From contig NZ_SDOY01000092.1 of assembly GCF_004117935.1 (NCBI RefSeq), forward strand, positions 22,775 through 86,774: DNA of 64,000 nucleotides, in the 5' to 3' direction. The notes beneath the pieces were generated by a model. It was not told the DNA's origin, made no database searches, and was given only the letters and a program-made list of their open reading frames with translations. Below, piece by piece: positions 16,498 to 24,538 of the stretch. The position numbers were made by a program, and so were the translations under genes. Position 1 is the first letter of the stretch. The number at the start of each line of letters is the position of its first letter. This DNA comes from Streptomyces roseicoloratus (GTDB lineage: Bacteria > Actinomycetota > Actinomycetes > Streptomycetales > Streptomycetaceae).

Positions 16498-17508
16498 ATG
16501 TCGCTCCAGAAGATCCTTCCCGGCCCCCTCGGCTTCGGCACCGCACCGCTCGGCAACATGTTCCGCGCCATCCCTCACGAGGAGGCCCTCGCCACCGTCG
16601 AGGCTGCCTGGGAGCACGGCATCCGTTTCTACGACACCGCCCCCTTCTACGGCGCCGGTCTCGCCGAGGAGCGGCTCGGTGAGGTGCTCGCCGGCAAGCC
16701 GCGCGACCAGTACGTGCTGTCCACCAAGGTCGGCCGGGTCGTGCTCGACGAGCACGACCCGGACGTGCCCGACTTCGGCGAGAAGGGAGGCCTGTTCGAG
16801 CACGGCAATCCGAACAGGATCCTCCACGAGTGGACCGCCGAAGCCACCGAGCGATCCATCGAGGGCAGCCTGAGGCGCCTGGGCACCGACCGGCTCGACA
16901 TCGTCTGGGTCCACGACATCGCCCAGGACTTCCACGGCGACGCCTGGCTGGCCAAGTTCGAGGAGGCACGCACCGGGGCCTTCCGTGTCCTGTCCCGGCT
17001 GCGCGACGAGGGCGTCATCAAGGCGTGGGGACTCGGGGTCAACAAGACCGAGCCCATCGAGCTGACGCTCGCCCTCGATGAGCCGCAGCCCGACGGGTTC
17101 CTGCTCGCCGGCCGCTACACCCTCCTCGACCACGAGCACGCCCTCACCCGGCTGCTTCCGATGGCCCAGGAGCAGGGCGTCGACATGGTGGTCGGCGGCC
17201 CTTACAGCTCCGGCATCCTCGCCGGCGGCACCCACTTCGAGTACCAGCAGGCCCCGGCCGCGATCGTCGAGCGCGTCGGCAGGCTCAAGGCCCTGGCCGA
17301 ACGGCATGGCGTGAGCATCAAGGCCGCCGCCCTGCAGTTCTCCCTCGCCCACCCGGCGTCCGCAGCCGTCATCCCCGGCGCCACCCGGCCGAGCCGTATC
17401 GCCGAGGACACCGCGGCCCTCAACGAGACCGTCCCGACCGCGTTCTGGACCGATCTGCGCGCCGCCGGCCTGGTCAGCCCGGCCGCCCCGCTTCCTGCCG
17501 ACGCCTGA
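16498..17508 (+). CDS. Aldo/keto reductase (D-threo-aldose 1-dehydrogenase-like)
   Basis: The 336-residue TIM-barrel oxidoreductase has the AKR tetrad Asp46 (FYDTAPFYG), Tyr51, Lys77 (LSTKVGR) and His139 (VWVHDI). The overall pattern (GFGTAPLGNMF, GLAEERLGEVL, VVGGPYSSGILAGG, FSLAHPASAAVIPGATRP) fits the group of L-fucose/D-threo-aldose 1-dehydrogenases and pyridoxal 4-dehydrogenases, which oxidise sugars or pyridoxal with NAD(P). ATG 16498 has GAAGG eight bases upstream. The divergent MHS transporter may bring in the substrate, and a SRPBCC gene follows after 118 bases in the same direction. Confidence 0.85.
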   Translation: MSLQKILPGPLGFGTAPLGNMFRAIPHEEALATVEAAWEHGIRFYDTAPFYGAGLAEERLGEVLAGKPRDQYVLSTKVGRVVLDEHDPDVPDFGEKGGLFEHGNPNRILHEWTAEATERSIEGSLRRLGTDRLDIVWVHDIAQDFHGDAWLAKFEEARTGAFRVLSRLRDEGVIKAWGLGVNKTEPIELTLALDEPQPDGFLLAGRYTLLDHEHALTRLLPMAQEQGVDMVVGGPYSSGILAGGTHFEYQQAPAAIVERVGRLKALAERHGVSIKAAALQFSLAHPASAAVIPGATRPSRIAEDTAALNETVPTAFWTDLRAAGLVSPAAPLPADA

Positions 17509-17514
17509 CCTCCG

Positions 17515-17606
17515 TCCTGCTTCCCCCCCTTCTCCCTCCCCCCTTCTCCCTCCCCCTTTCTCCTTCTCCCTTCTTCTCCCAACTCCCCCCACACGCACGC
17601 ACGCAC
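17515..17606 (+). repeat. Pyrimidine-rich tract and ACGC repeat
   Basis: About 70 bases consist almost only of C and T (CCCCCTTCTCC variants), followed by four ACGC units (CACGCACGCACGCACGCAG). The tract separates the reductase from the SRPBCC gene. Confidence 0.75.
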
Positions 17607-17626
17607 GCAGCACCAGGAGCACCACC

Positions 17627-18046
17627 ATGGCTTCCACGTCCGTCTCACGCGTCGTCCCCGCCTCCCCGCAGCGGGTTTGGGACCTCATCGGCGGCTTCGA
17701 CGCCCTGCCTGACTGGCTTCCGTACATCCCCGAGAGCACGGCGCTCGAGGGCGGCCGGGTCCGCCGGCTGACCAACCCGGAAGGCGACGTCATCGTCGAG
17801 CGCCTGATCGGCTTCGACGAGGCGGCACGGCACTACAGCTACGCCATCCTCGAAGCGCCGTTCCCCGTCGACGGCTACGTCTCCACTCTCCGGGTCCACA
17901 CGGTCCCCGGCCGGGACGACGCCGCCGAGGTCCAGTGGTCCGGGCGCTTCCATCCCGCGGGCGCCACCGAGCAGGAGGTCGTCGACCTGTTCACCGGCAT
18001 CTACGCCGACGGCCTCGACGCCCTGCACGAGGCTCTCGCCGCCTGA
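17627..18046 (+). CDS. SRPBCC (START-like) small protein
   Basis: This 139-residue protein has the SRPBCC fold pattern: a first strand with SRVVPASPQRVWDLIGGFD, then LPDWLPYI, a middle strand VIVERLIGFDEAARHYSYAI and a long C-terminal helix DLFTGIYADGLDALHEAL. The family binds hydrophobic ligands in a deep cavity; members include polyketide cyclases and uncharacterised ligand binders. AGGAG sits nine bases before the ATG. It follows the aldo/keto reductase and may be co-transcribed. Specific ligand unknown. Confidence 0.85.
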   Translation: MASTSVSRVVPASPQRVWDLIGGFDALPDWLPYIPESTALEGGRVRRLTNPEGDVIVERLIGFDEAARHYSYAILEAPFPVDGYVSTLRVHTVPGRDDAAEVQWSGRFHPAGATEQEVVDLFTGIYADGLDALHEALAA

Positions 18047-18277
18047 CCCGGGTCGCCCGGGAGGTCCCGCCATCGCGTGCGCGTCGCCGTCGCAGCCCCG
18101 GGTTCTCGGCGAGAGCCCGGGCCGTGCGGTGAAGCCGGCGGGCGATCACGACCCTGAGCGTGGCGGCGATCGCGGCCCTGAGCGTGCTGACACTCGGCGC
18201 TTCCGGGGCCATCACGACTGCCGCGCATGTCGGGCCCAAGGCCTGGGGGGAGGCATCTGGCGGACTGACGAGCTCCG
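18047..18277. other. 231-bp gap with a possible gene remnant
   Basis: On the plus strand 18160-18240 reads VAAIAALSVLTLGASGA, like a signal peptide or membrane helix, but the frame runs into the antisense esterase gene without a matching domain. It may be a decayed gene end; support is weak. Confidence 0.25.
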
Positions 18278-19732
18278 TCAGGTGCCCTCGCGTCGGGGCG
18301 CGCGGCCTTCGAACGGGCAGTCGGTCAGGAGCGTCGCGGGGTCCGCTCCGGCGGGCAGGGGGACGGTGTGGGAGGCCGGGGGCCGGTCGCCGCGTGCGAG
18401 CCAGCGTTCGAGGGTGGTGAAGGCGCTGCGGTGGCACGGGGTGAGTGGGCGCAGCCGGTCCGGGAAGGCGTCGAACAGGGCGTCGGTGTGGGTTCCGCCC
18501 TCGATCCGGTAGTAGCGGTGCAGCGCGCCCCGGCCCGCCTCGCGCACCATCCGGGCGTAGACGTCGGAGTCCCGGCCGATCGGCAGCAGGGTGTCCAGCG
18601 TGCCGTGCACGGTGATCAGCGGCTTGCCGATCCGGCCGGTGAGGGCGATCTTCCCGACGGCTCGCCGGACCTCGGCCGGGCGCGCCGCGTAGTCGTAGTC
18701 GGTGTCGCACTCCGGAGTGCCCGGGGCGCAGAACGGGGTGCCCGCCTCGACCGCGCCGTCGAAGCCGGGGTCGAGTTCCTCGCGGTAGATGCGCTGGGTC
18801 AGGTCCCAGTAGACCTGGTGGTGGTACGGCCAGAGGAACTCCGAGCCGGCCGGGAATCCGGCCGCGTGCAGGTCCCGCGCCGCCCGCTCCGCGCCGTCGC
18901 CGCCCGCGGCGTACACGGGATAGGCGCGCAGGGCCCTCGGCAGGAAGTCCAGCAGGGTGGGACCGTCCGCGCGCCACAGCGTGCCTTCCCAGTCGACGCC
19001 CCCGTCGTAGAGCTCCGGGTGGTTCTCCAGCTGCCAGCGCACGAGGTATCCGCCGTTGGACATGCCGGTGACGAGGGTGCGCGACGGCGTTCGGTGATAG
19101 CGCTGGGCGACCGTTGCGCGGGCCGCTCTGGTCAGTTCGGTGAGGCGGTCGTTCCATTCGGCGATGGCGTCACCGGGCGCTTCTCCGTCGCGGTAGAAGG
19201 CGAGACCCGTGTTGCCCTTGTCGGTGGCGGCGTACGCGTATCCGCGGGCCAGCACCCAGTCGGCGATGGCCCGGTCGTTGGCGTACTGCTCGCGGTTGCC
19301 GGGCGTGCCGGCCACGACCAGGCCGCCGTTCCACCAGTCGGGCAGACGGATGACGAACTGGGCGTCGTGCCGCCAGCCGTGGTTGGTGTTGGTGGCGGAG
19401 GTGTCCGGGAAGTAGCCGTCGATCTGGATGCCCGGCACTCCGGTGGGGACGGCCAGGTCCTTCGGCGTCAGGCCGGCCCAGTCGGCCGGGTCGGTGTGCC
19501 CGGAGGCGACGGTCCCGGCCGTCGTGAGCTCGCCCAGACAGGCCGACTGCTGGTACGCGGCGCCCGGTACGTGCGGGCGGGACGGGTGCGACGCGCAGCC
19601 GCCGTCGCGGTCGTGGGGCGGCGCGGCGGGCGCGACGGGGGTGGAGGTGGTGAAGGCGAGGGCGGCCAGGGCCAGAACGGCGGGTATCCGCCCTTTCCAG
19701 GGTCGTGGTGCGACGCCACGGGAGAGACGCAT
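18278..19732 (-). CDS. Secreted tannase/oligomer-hydrolase-like alpha/beta hydrolase
   Basis: The protein has 484 residues with a Sec-type signal peptide (about 1-37; hydrophobic core IPAVLALAALAFTTS, then APAAPP). The mature part is an alpha/beta hydrolase with the nucleophile in GMSNGGY (Ser225), an acid in HGTLDTLLP and a His in IEGGTHTD. Four cysteines (FCAPGTPECD and others) probably form disulphides. The pattern recalls tannase/feruloyl esterases and 3-hydroxybutyrate oligomer hydrolases, so it cleaves ester bonds outside the cell; the exact substrate is uncertain. It diverges from another secreted esterase of the PHB depolymerase type, and the two may act on the same polyester. Confidence 0.75.
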   Translation of the reverse strand: MRLSRGVAPRPWKGRIPAVLALAALAFTTSTPVAPAAPPHDRDGGCASHPSRPHVPGAAYQQSACLGELTTAGTVASGHTDPADWAGLTPKDLAVPTGVPGIQIDGYFPDTSATNTNHGWRHDAQFVIRLPDWWNGGLVVAGTPGNREQYANDRAIADWVLARGYAYAATDKGNTGLAFYRDGEAPGDAIAEWNDRLTELTRAARATVAQRYHRTPSRTLVTGMSNGGYLVRWQLENHPELYDGGVDWEGTLWRADGPTLLDFLPRALRAYPVYAAGGDGAERAARDLHAAGFPAGSEFLWPYHHQVYWDLTQRIYREELDPGFDGAVEAGTPFCAPGTPECDTDYDYAARPAEVRRAVGKIALTGRIGKPLITVHGTLDTLLPIGRDSDVYARMVREAGRGALHRYYRIEGGTHTDALFDAFPDRLRPLTPCHRSAFTTLERWLARGDRPPASHTVPLPAGADPATLLTDCPFEGRAPRREGT

Positions 19733-19880
19733 GAGGTGAAGCCTCCGAGATCGTGAGCGGGGATGCGCCGGAGGCTATGGCGACGAGGGTGAGCGGAACA
19801 TGGCTCCGCGTCATATGGCCCGATGCCTGTTCATGGGGCGGACCGCCATGCCGTGGGGACCCAGGGGGGCGGCTCCCCTC

Positions 19881-19996
19881 CTCTGTGGGCGACTTCCCGC
19901 CCCATCCCGTCGACAACTCCCTGCCGTTGTAGGCGACTTCCCGCTCCCATAGACACCCCTCTGCCGTTGTAGGCAATTTCCCGCTCCTGTAGGCAG
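19881..19996. repeat. Imperfect tandem repeat with about 40-bp period
   Basis: The 27-base block CTGCCGTTGTAGGC...CCGCTCC at 19921-19947 recurs at 19961-19987 with two changes, exactly 40 bases later. A diverged copy starts 44 bases earlier (GGGCGACTTCCCGC) and a partial copy follows (TGTAGGCAG). Confidence 0.75.
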
Positions 19997-20194
19997 ATCC
20001 TCGCCCACGCGGGCGGCTCCCTTCCCCGCCCATCAGCCCACCCCCGCCTCTCCCGCATATACGCGGGAACGAGGCACCAGCCATGGATGGCCGTCACATT
20101 CGGGCTCGACCAACCCTGGTTGACCGGCCCATGTCCGCGACGGCTACGGCGCGCTGATGATGCTCGCCACACCGTCACCCGAGCCCGCGTCCCG

Positions 20195-20270
20195 CGTCCC
20201 TCGTCCCTCGTCCCTCGTCCCTCGTCCTTCAACTCTCCATCCCCTATCCCCTATCCCCCATCCCCCACGG
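20195..20270 (+). repeat. Tandem heptamers (GTCCCTC, then ATCCCCT)
   Basis: Four to five copies of GTCCCTC are followed by four copies of ATCCCCT/ATCCCCC. The tract ends about 25 bases before the Shine-Dalgarno of the depolymerase-type gene, so it lies in the probable 5' leader or promoter. Confidence 0.8.
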
Positions 20271-20307
20271 CTGCGGGCGTGTCCGTCTCATTCAGGAGTC
20301 AGTCGTC

Positions 20308-21648
20308 ATGACAGAGCCGCATTCCCTGTTCCGATCCCTGAAGATCCCTGCGTCCAAGGTCAGTCGCCCTCGTTCGGCAGGCAGCCGCCCCCCGGGGAAG
20401 AGCCGCCGTCCCCTCGGACGCGTCCGCCGTTGGCTCACCGCCGCGACCGGTGCGCTGACCCTCACCGCCGGGCTCCTCGTCACCGTTCCGACGGCCTCCG
20501 CCGCGGGCCTGACCCAGATCACCGGATTCGGTTCCAACCCCGGCAACCTGTCCCTCTACGCGTACGCGCCCGACGGGCTGCCGGTCGGTGCGCCGCTCGT
20601 GGTCGCCCTGCACGGCTGCACACAGAGCGCGCAGGACTACTACGCGCACTCGGGCTGGCCGAAGTTCGCCGACCGCTACGGCTTCGCGCTCGTCCTCCCC
20701 CAGACCGGCGGCGCCAACAACGCGAACTCCTGCTTCAACTGGTTCGAGCCGGGCGACAGCACCCGCGGGCAGGGCGAGGCGCTGTCGATCCGGCAGATGG
20801 TCGACACCGCCGTCGCGAGGTACGGCAGCGACCGCGGGCGCGTCTACATCACCGGCCTGTCGGCGGGCGGCGCCATGACCGCGAACATGCTCGCCGCCTA
20901 TCCCGACGTCTTCGCCGGCGGCGCCGTCGACTCAGGCCTGCCCGCCATCTGCGCGACCGGCGTGGCGGCGGCGTACACGTGCATGTACAGCCCGCCGGAC
21001 AGGACGCCCGCCCAGTGGGGCGACCTGGTGCGCTCCGCGGCGCCCGCCGGCACCGGATCGTGGCCCCGGGTGGCGGTCTGGCAGGGAACCGCGGACACCA
21101 CCGTCTCGCCCGCCAACGCCACCGAGCTCCGCGACCAGTGGACGAACGTGTGGGGCGTCGGCCAGACGCCGTCCCGCACCGAGAGCCTGAGCGGCGGCAC
21201 CACGGTAAGCGTCTACGAGGACGCCGCGGGCAGGCCCGCGGTGCAGGTGTACTCCGTCTCCGGCATGAGGCACGGCCTGGCCGTCGACCCGGGCAGCGGC
21301 ACCGAGCAGTGCGGCGCGGCCGGCACCTACTACCTCGACACCATCTGCTCCAGCTACCAGACGGCCCGCTTCTGGGGGCTCGACCGTGAGGCCCGCGGGG
21401 ACGGCGAGGAGGGCGGGGACGGCGAGGAGGGCGGCGAGACGCCCGGGGACCCGCCCCCGCCGCCCACGTGCCACACGGCGAGCAACTACGACCACACCGT
21501 CGCCGGACGCGCCTACCAGTCCGGTGGATACACCTACGCCACAGGATCCGGACAGACCATGGGTCTGTGGAACACCTTCATCGTCCACACGCTCCGCGAG
21601 ACGTCGCCCGGCTCGTACGTGATCGCCGATTCCGACTGCTCGTCCTGA
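20308..21648 (+). CDS. Secreted PHB depolymerase family esterase
   Basis: The 446-residue protein has a long signal peptide with a twin-arginine-like RVRRWLTAATGALTL and probable cleavage after ASA (about residue 66). The catalytic domain is the PHB-depolymerase/feruloyl-esterase type: oxyanion region LHGCTQSAQDY, nucleophile Ser185 in GLSAGGAM, Asp263 in QGTADTTV and His322 in SGMRHG. After an acidic Gly/Glu repeat (GDGEEGGDGEEGG) and a Pro run comes a small C-terminal domain (NYDHTVAGRAYQSGGY, MGLWNTFIVHTL) found in this group. It should hydrolyse short-chain polyesters or acetyl/feruloyl esters. AGGAG lies ten bases before ATG 20308. Confidence 0.88.
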   Translation: MTEPHSLFRSLKIPASKVSRPRSAGSRPPGKSRRPLGRVRRWLTAATGALTLTAGLLVTVPTASAAGLTQITGFGSNPGNLSLYAYAPDGLPVGAPLVVALHGCTQSAQDYYAHSGWPKFADRYGFALVLPQTGGANNANSCFNWFEPGDSTRGQGEALSIRQMVDTAVARYGSDRGRVYITGLSAGGAMTANMLAAYPDVFAGGAVDSGLPAICATGVAAAYTCMYSPPDRTPAQWGDLVRSAAPAGTGSWPRVAVWQGTADTTVSPANATELRDQWTNVWGVGQTPSRTESLSGGTTVSVYEDAAGRPAVQVYSVSGMRHGLAVDPGSGTEQCGAAGTYYLDTICSSYQTARFWGLDREARGDGEEGGDGEEGGETPGDPPPPPTCHTASNYDHTVAGRAYQSGGYTYATGSGQTMGLWNTFIVHTLRETSPGSYVIADSDCSS

Positions 21649-22181
21649 ATTCCGGCGGAACCACGAACGGGCCCCACCTCGCCGGCGCCACCCGGTGGAC
21701 GCCGAGCCGCGCCGGCTCCCGCCTTCCCCTTTCCCCTTCGAGGCCGCCGGCGATCAGGCGCGGAAACGTTCAACGACGAGACCACGGAAACCAGTTGACC
21801 CGCCTGCGGTGTCCTTCACATTCCGCGTCGCCTTCGTTTCGGCGCTTCACCGGGCCCTCCGGGCGAATACGGCGACCCGTGAATCCGCGGCGCGTGGCGG
21901 ACCCGCGCGCCTGGCCCACGGCCCTCGTGGACTCCGGCGCAGTGGACGGCGGGCCGGGACGGGGCGCGCGGCCCGCGCCGCCGCAGTACGGGCCGGATCG
22001 GCCGGGACGCCCCCGCACACTTCCATTACTACCGGTAATCCACCGATAGCCATGCGTTTCCCGAGGCGCTTTACTCACGCTGCCTTTAACCGCGTTTTGG
22101 CAGGTCAGCCAGCCAAAAACAGCGTAAATCGGATGACCCGGAGTTGGGGACTCCCCAACCGGCACATCGTGGGCTTAACTT
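21649..22181. other. 533-bp intergenic region
   Basis: I see no gene. The last 150 bases become clearly AT-richer (ACCGGTAATCC, GCTTTACTCACGC, GCCAAAAACAGCG) and should contain the promoter of the following gene and the palindrome at 22143-22159. Confidence 0.55.
22143..22159. promoter_or_regulatory. Palindrome GTTGGGG-ACT-CCCCAAC
   Basis: Perfect 7-bp arms with a 3-base centre end 22 bases before the next start codon. As no transcript ends here it is a candidate operator or a 5'-UTR hairpin. Confidence 0.5.
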
Positions 22182-22715
22182 ATGGCCATGACCTCCCCGC
22201 GCTCCACCTACGGAGGCGGTTACTACACCGCGCCGTCGTTCCCCGACACCCCGATCTACGACTCCCTCGTCGCAGAACGGGGCACGCCTCAGATCGCCCC
22301 GATCCGAGTGCCCTCCGCGTACGACACCGGCAACGGCTACGCCGGAAGCAGCAGCTACCTGCCGGCGCTGCCCGCGGCCCTGCCCGCCCTCCCGGCGGCG
22401 CCCACCCCGCAGCCCGGATACGGCGGCCACGGCGGCTACGGCTATCCGCAGCCCGCTCAGCAGATGGCGCCCGCCGCTCCGGCGCCGGCGACCCAGCTGA
22501 TGGCTCCCGTGCCGCTGCAGTCCGCGCCCACCCCCTACATCCCGCAGCAGACCGCCGCCTCGCGCGGCTACGGCTACCCGGGTCCGCAGGCACCGCAGCA
22601 GCCTCGGCCGACGGCCGCCGGGTACGAGGCGATGCGCCCCGCCGCCCCGCGACCGGCCGCGCCCGGGCCCTACGAGGACCCGTACAACCGCCCGTACCAG
22701 GGCCGCGGCTACTGA
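22182..22715 (+). CDS. Pro/Ala/Tyr-rich low-complexity protein (DUF6643-like)
   Basis: The protein has 177 residues. The first 50 are distinctive (PRSTYGGGYYTAPSFPDTP, then YDSLVAERGTPQIAPIRVPS). The rest is Pro/Ala/Gly/Tyr-rich disorder (LPALPAALPALPAAPTPQPG, GYGYPQ, RGYGYPG). I believe this matches an uncharacterised Streptomyces-specific family (DUF6643), but that is from memory. There is no signal peptide or membrane helix. ATG 22182 or the second ATG at 22188 could be the start. It has its own AT-rich promoter region with a 17-bp palindrome, and a MOSC gene follows 36 bases later. Confidence 0.65.
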   Translation: MAMTSPRSTYGGGYYTAPSFPDTPIYDSLVAERGTPQIAPIRVPSAYDTGNGYAGSSSYLPALPAALPALPAAPTPQPGYGGHGGYGYPQPAQQMAPAAPAPATQLMAPVPLQSAPTPYIPQQTAASRGYGYPGPQAPQQPRPTAAGYEAMRPAAPRPAAPGPYEDPYNRPYQGRGY

Positions 22716-22751
22716 TACCCACGGCAGCGGGGCGACTGGCAGGATGAGGGC

Positions 22752-23585
22752 ATGCCGAATCCTGCCGTTCGCTCCGTCCACGTCCACCCGGTCAAGGCCC
22801 TGCGCGGGTTCGCCCCCGCGGAGGCGGAGGTCGAGCCATGGGGACTGGCCGGCGACCGCCGCTGGGCCGTGGTGGACACCGCGGGCAAGGTCGTCACCCA
22901 ACGCCAGCACGCACGGCTGGCGTTGGCCGCGGCGGCGCTGCTCCCGGACGGCGGCATCCGTCTGTCCGGACCCGGTCTCGAACCGCTGACGGTGGAGGTG
23001 CCGCGTCCCTCCGCGGCGCGCGGGACGATCACGGTGGACGTCTTCGGCGCCCGGGTCGAGGCGGTGCCCGCCGGTCCCGCGGCGGACGCGTGGTTCCGTG
23101 CCTATCTCGACTCCGAGGTCCGCCTCGTCCACATGGACGACCCGTCCCGGCGCAGGCCCGTCGACCCCGACTACGCGCTGCCCGGCGAGACGGTCAGTTT
23201 CGCCGACGGCTTTCCGCTGCTCGTGACCTCGTCCTCCTCCCTCGACGCGCTCAACTCCCTCATCGCCCAGGGCGATCACGCCGACGAGGGCCCGCTGCCC
23301 ATGAACCGCTTCCGGCCCAACGTCGTCGTCGACGGCACCGCACCCTGGGCCGAGGACGGCTGGCGGCGGCTCGCCATCGGCGACGTCGTGTTCCGGGTCG
23401 CCAGGAACTGCGGCCGGTGCGTGGTCACCACCACCGACCAGGGGACCGGCGAGCGCGGCAAGGAGCCGCTGCGCACCCTCGCCCGGCACCGCAGGGACGG
23501 CAGCCGGCTCATCTTCGGCCAGAACCTCGTCCCCGAGCACCGCGGCGTCATCCGGGTCGGCGATCCCGTCAAGGTCCTGGACTGA
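22752..23585 (+). CDS. MOSC domain protein (mARC/YcbX-like)
   Basis: The 277-residue protein has an N-terminal beta-barrel (VRSVHVHPVKALRGFAP, GLAGDRRWAVVD) and a C-terminal MOSC domain with FRPNVVVDG, the molybdenum-ligand cysteine region RNCGRCVVTTTDQ and EPLRTLARHRR. Members bind molybdenum cofactor and reduce N-hydroxylated compounds or deliver sulfurated cofactor. The C-terminal ferredoxin domain of YcbX is absent, as in mARC. CAGGAT ends six bases before the ATG and there is no Shine-Dalgarno, so it may be leaderless. Confidence 0.9.
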   Translation: MPNPAVRSVHVHPVKALRGFAPAEAEVEPWGLAGDRRWAVVDTAGKVVTQRQHARLALAAAALLPDGGIRLSGPGLEPLTVEVPRPSAARGTITVDVFGARVEAVPAGPAADAWFRAYLDSEVRLVHMDDPSRRRPVDPDYALPGETVSFADGFPLLVTSSSSLDALNSLIAQGDHADEGPLPMNRFRPNVVVDGTAPWAEDGWRRLAIGDVVFRVARNCGRCVVTTTDQGTGERGKEPLRTLARHRRDGSRLIFGQNLVPEHRGVIRVGDPVKVLD

Positions 23586-23724
23586 GATTCCCCCGAGATC
23601 CTGAATCCGCGTTCCCTCCCGAGAGGCGCGGAACCCACCCCCGGGGCACACTCGTTGGAAGAGCGGAAACCGCCGGACGGCCCGGCCCCGCACCGGGCCG
23701 TCGACGAGACGAGGGGGTGCGGAC

Positions 23725-24330
23725 GTGCGTGCAGCCACCGGGGTCTGGCGCTGGCGGCACAACCCCCTGCGCCGGACCACCGACCTGGTCGAGGCCTGGG
23801 TGGCCCTGACGGCCGCCCTGCTGCTGTGCCTGGCCGTGCCCGCGGCCGGCTGGTTCGCCGGGGTCTCCGCGAACGCGTCACTGCAGCACTCGGTCCGTCT
23901 CCAGCACGAGCAGCGGGTGCCGACCGTCGCCCAGGTGGTGCGCCCCGCCTCCCCGCGCGACCCGGAGCGGTACGCCGAACTGGGCGAGGAGCAGCGGCTG
24001 CGCCCCGCCGTCGTCGCGAACTGGACGGCGCCCGACGGCACCCCGCGCACCGGCACGGTGACCACCGCGCGGGAGCACGCGGATCCCGGTGACGTCTTCC
24101 CGATGTGGACCGACCGGTCGGGGCGGGCCGTGGCCCCGCCGATGCACCCCGAGACCGCCCGCGCGCACGCGCTGATCGCCGGGCTCACCGTGGCGGTTCT
24201 CGCCGGATTCCTGGTGGAGACCGCCCGTCGCTTCGTCGTACACCGTCTGGTGCGGCGGCGGTACGCGCGTCTGGACCGCGCGTGGGCCCAGGTCGGTCCG
24301 GACTGGGGGCGTACGGGCACGGGCAGCTGA
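23725..24330 (+). CDS. Rv1733c-family membrane protein
   Basis: This 201-residue protein has the layout of the mycobacterial Rv1733c family: a short basic N-terminus (WRWRHNPLRRTTDLVEAW), a first membrane helix (VALTAALLLCLAVPAAGWF), an external domain of about 90 residues with HSVRLQHEQR and NWTAPDGTPRTGTV, then a second helix (ALIAGLTVAVLAGFLVE) and a basic tail. The function of the family is not established. The start GTG has a G-rich purine stretch (GAGGGGG) upstream. It is followed by a strong terminator. Confidence 0.75.
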   Translation: MRAATGVWRWRHNPLRRTTDLVEAWVALTAALLLCLAVPAAGWFAGVSANASLQHSVRLQHEQRVPTVAQVVRPASPRDPERYAELGEEQRLRPAVVANWTAPDGTPRTGTVTTAREHADPGDVFPMWTDRSGRAVAPPMHPETARAHALIAGLTVAVLAGFLVETARRFVVHRLVRRRYARLDRAWAQVGPDWGRTGTGS

Positions 24331-24335
24331 GGGAC

Positions 24336-24374
24336 GTCCGGAAAGCGCCTGGCGCGCGACGCCGCTTTCCGGAC
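24336..24374 (+). terminator. Rho-independent-type hairpin, 12-bp stem
   Basis: GTCCGGAAAGCG (24336-24347) pairs perfectly with CGCTTTCCGGAC (24363-24374) around a 15-base loop. It starts six bases after the Rv1733c-like stop codon. Confidence 0.85.
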
Positions 24375-24538
24375 ACGCGCTGGAGACGCCCTCCTGAGGA
24401 TCAGGGTCGCAGGGGCCCTGGCAGACGCCCCCGTCAGGGGGCGGAGAGGCGGGCGACCCGGCTACCCGACGGCGCCGCGCGCGCTACGGTGGGGCATCGG
24501 TTCAGCGACGGCGCACGAGGTGGGGGCAGAACACACCC

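Larger units (their letters stand above)
19733..20307. other. 575-bp divergent intergenic region rich in repeats
   Basis: This stretch separates two secreted esterase genes. It holds the 40-bp repeats at 19881-19996 and C/T-rich tandem heptamers at 20195-20270. I see no credible gene; several short Arg/Gly-rich frames are by-products of the repeats. Confidence 0.6.
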
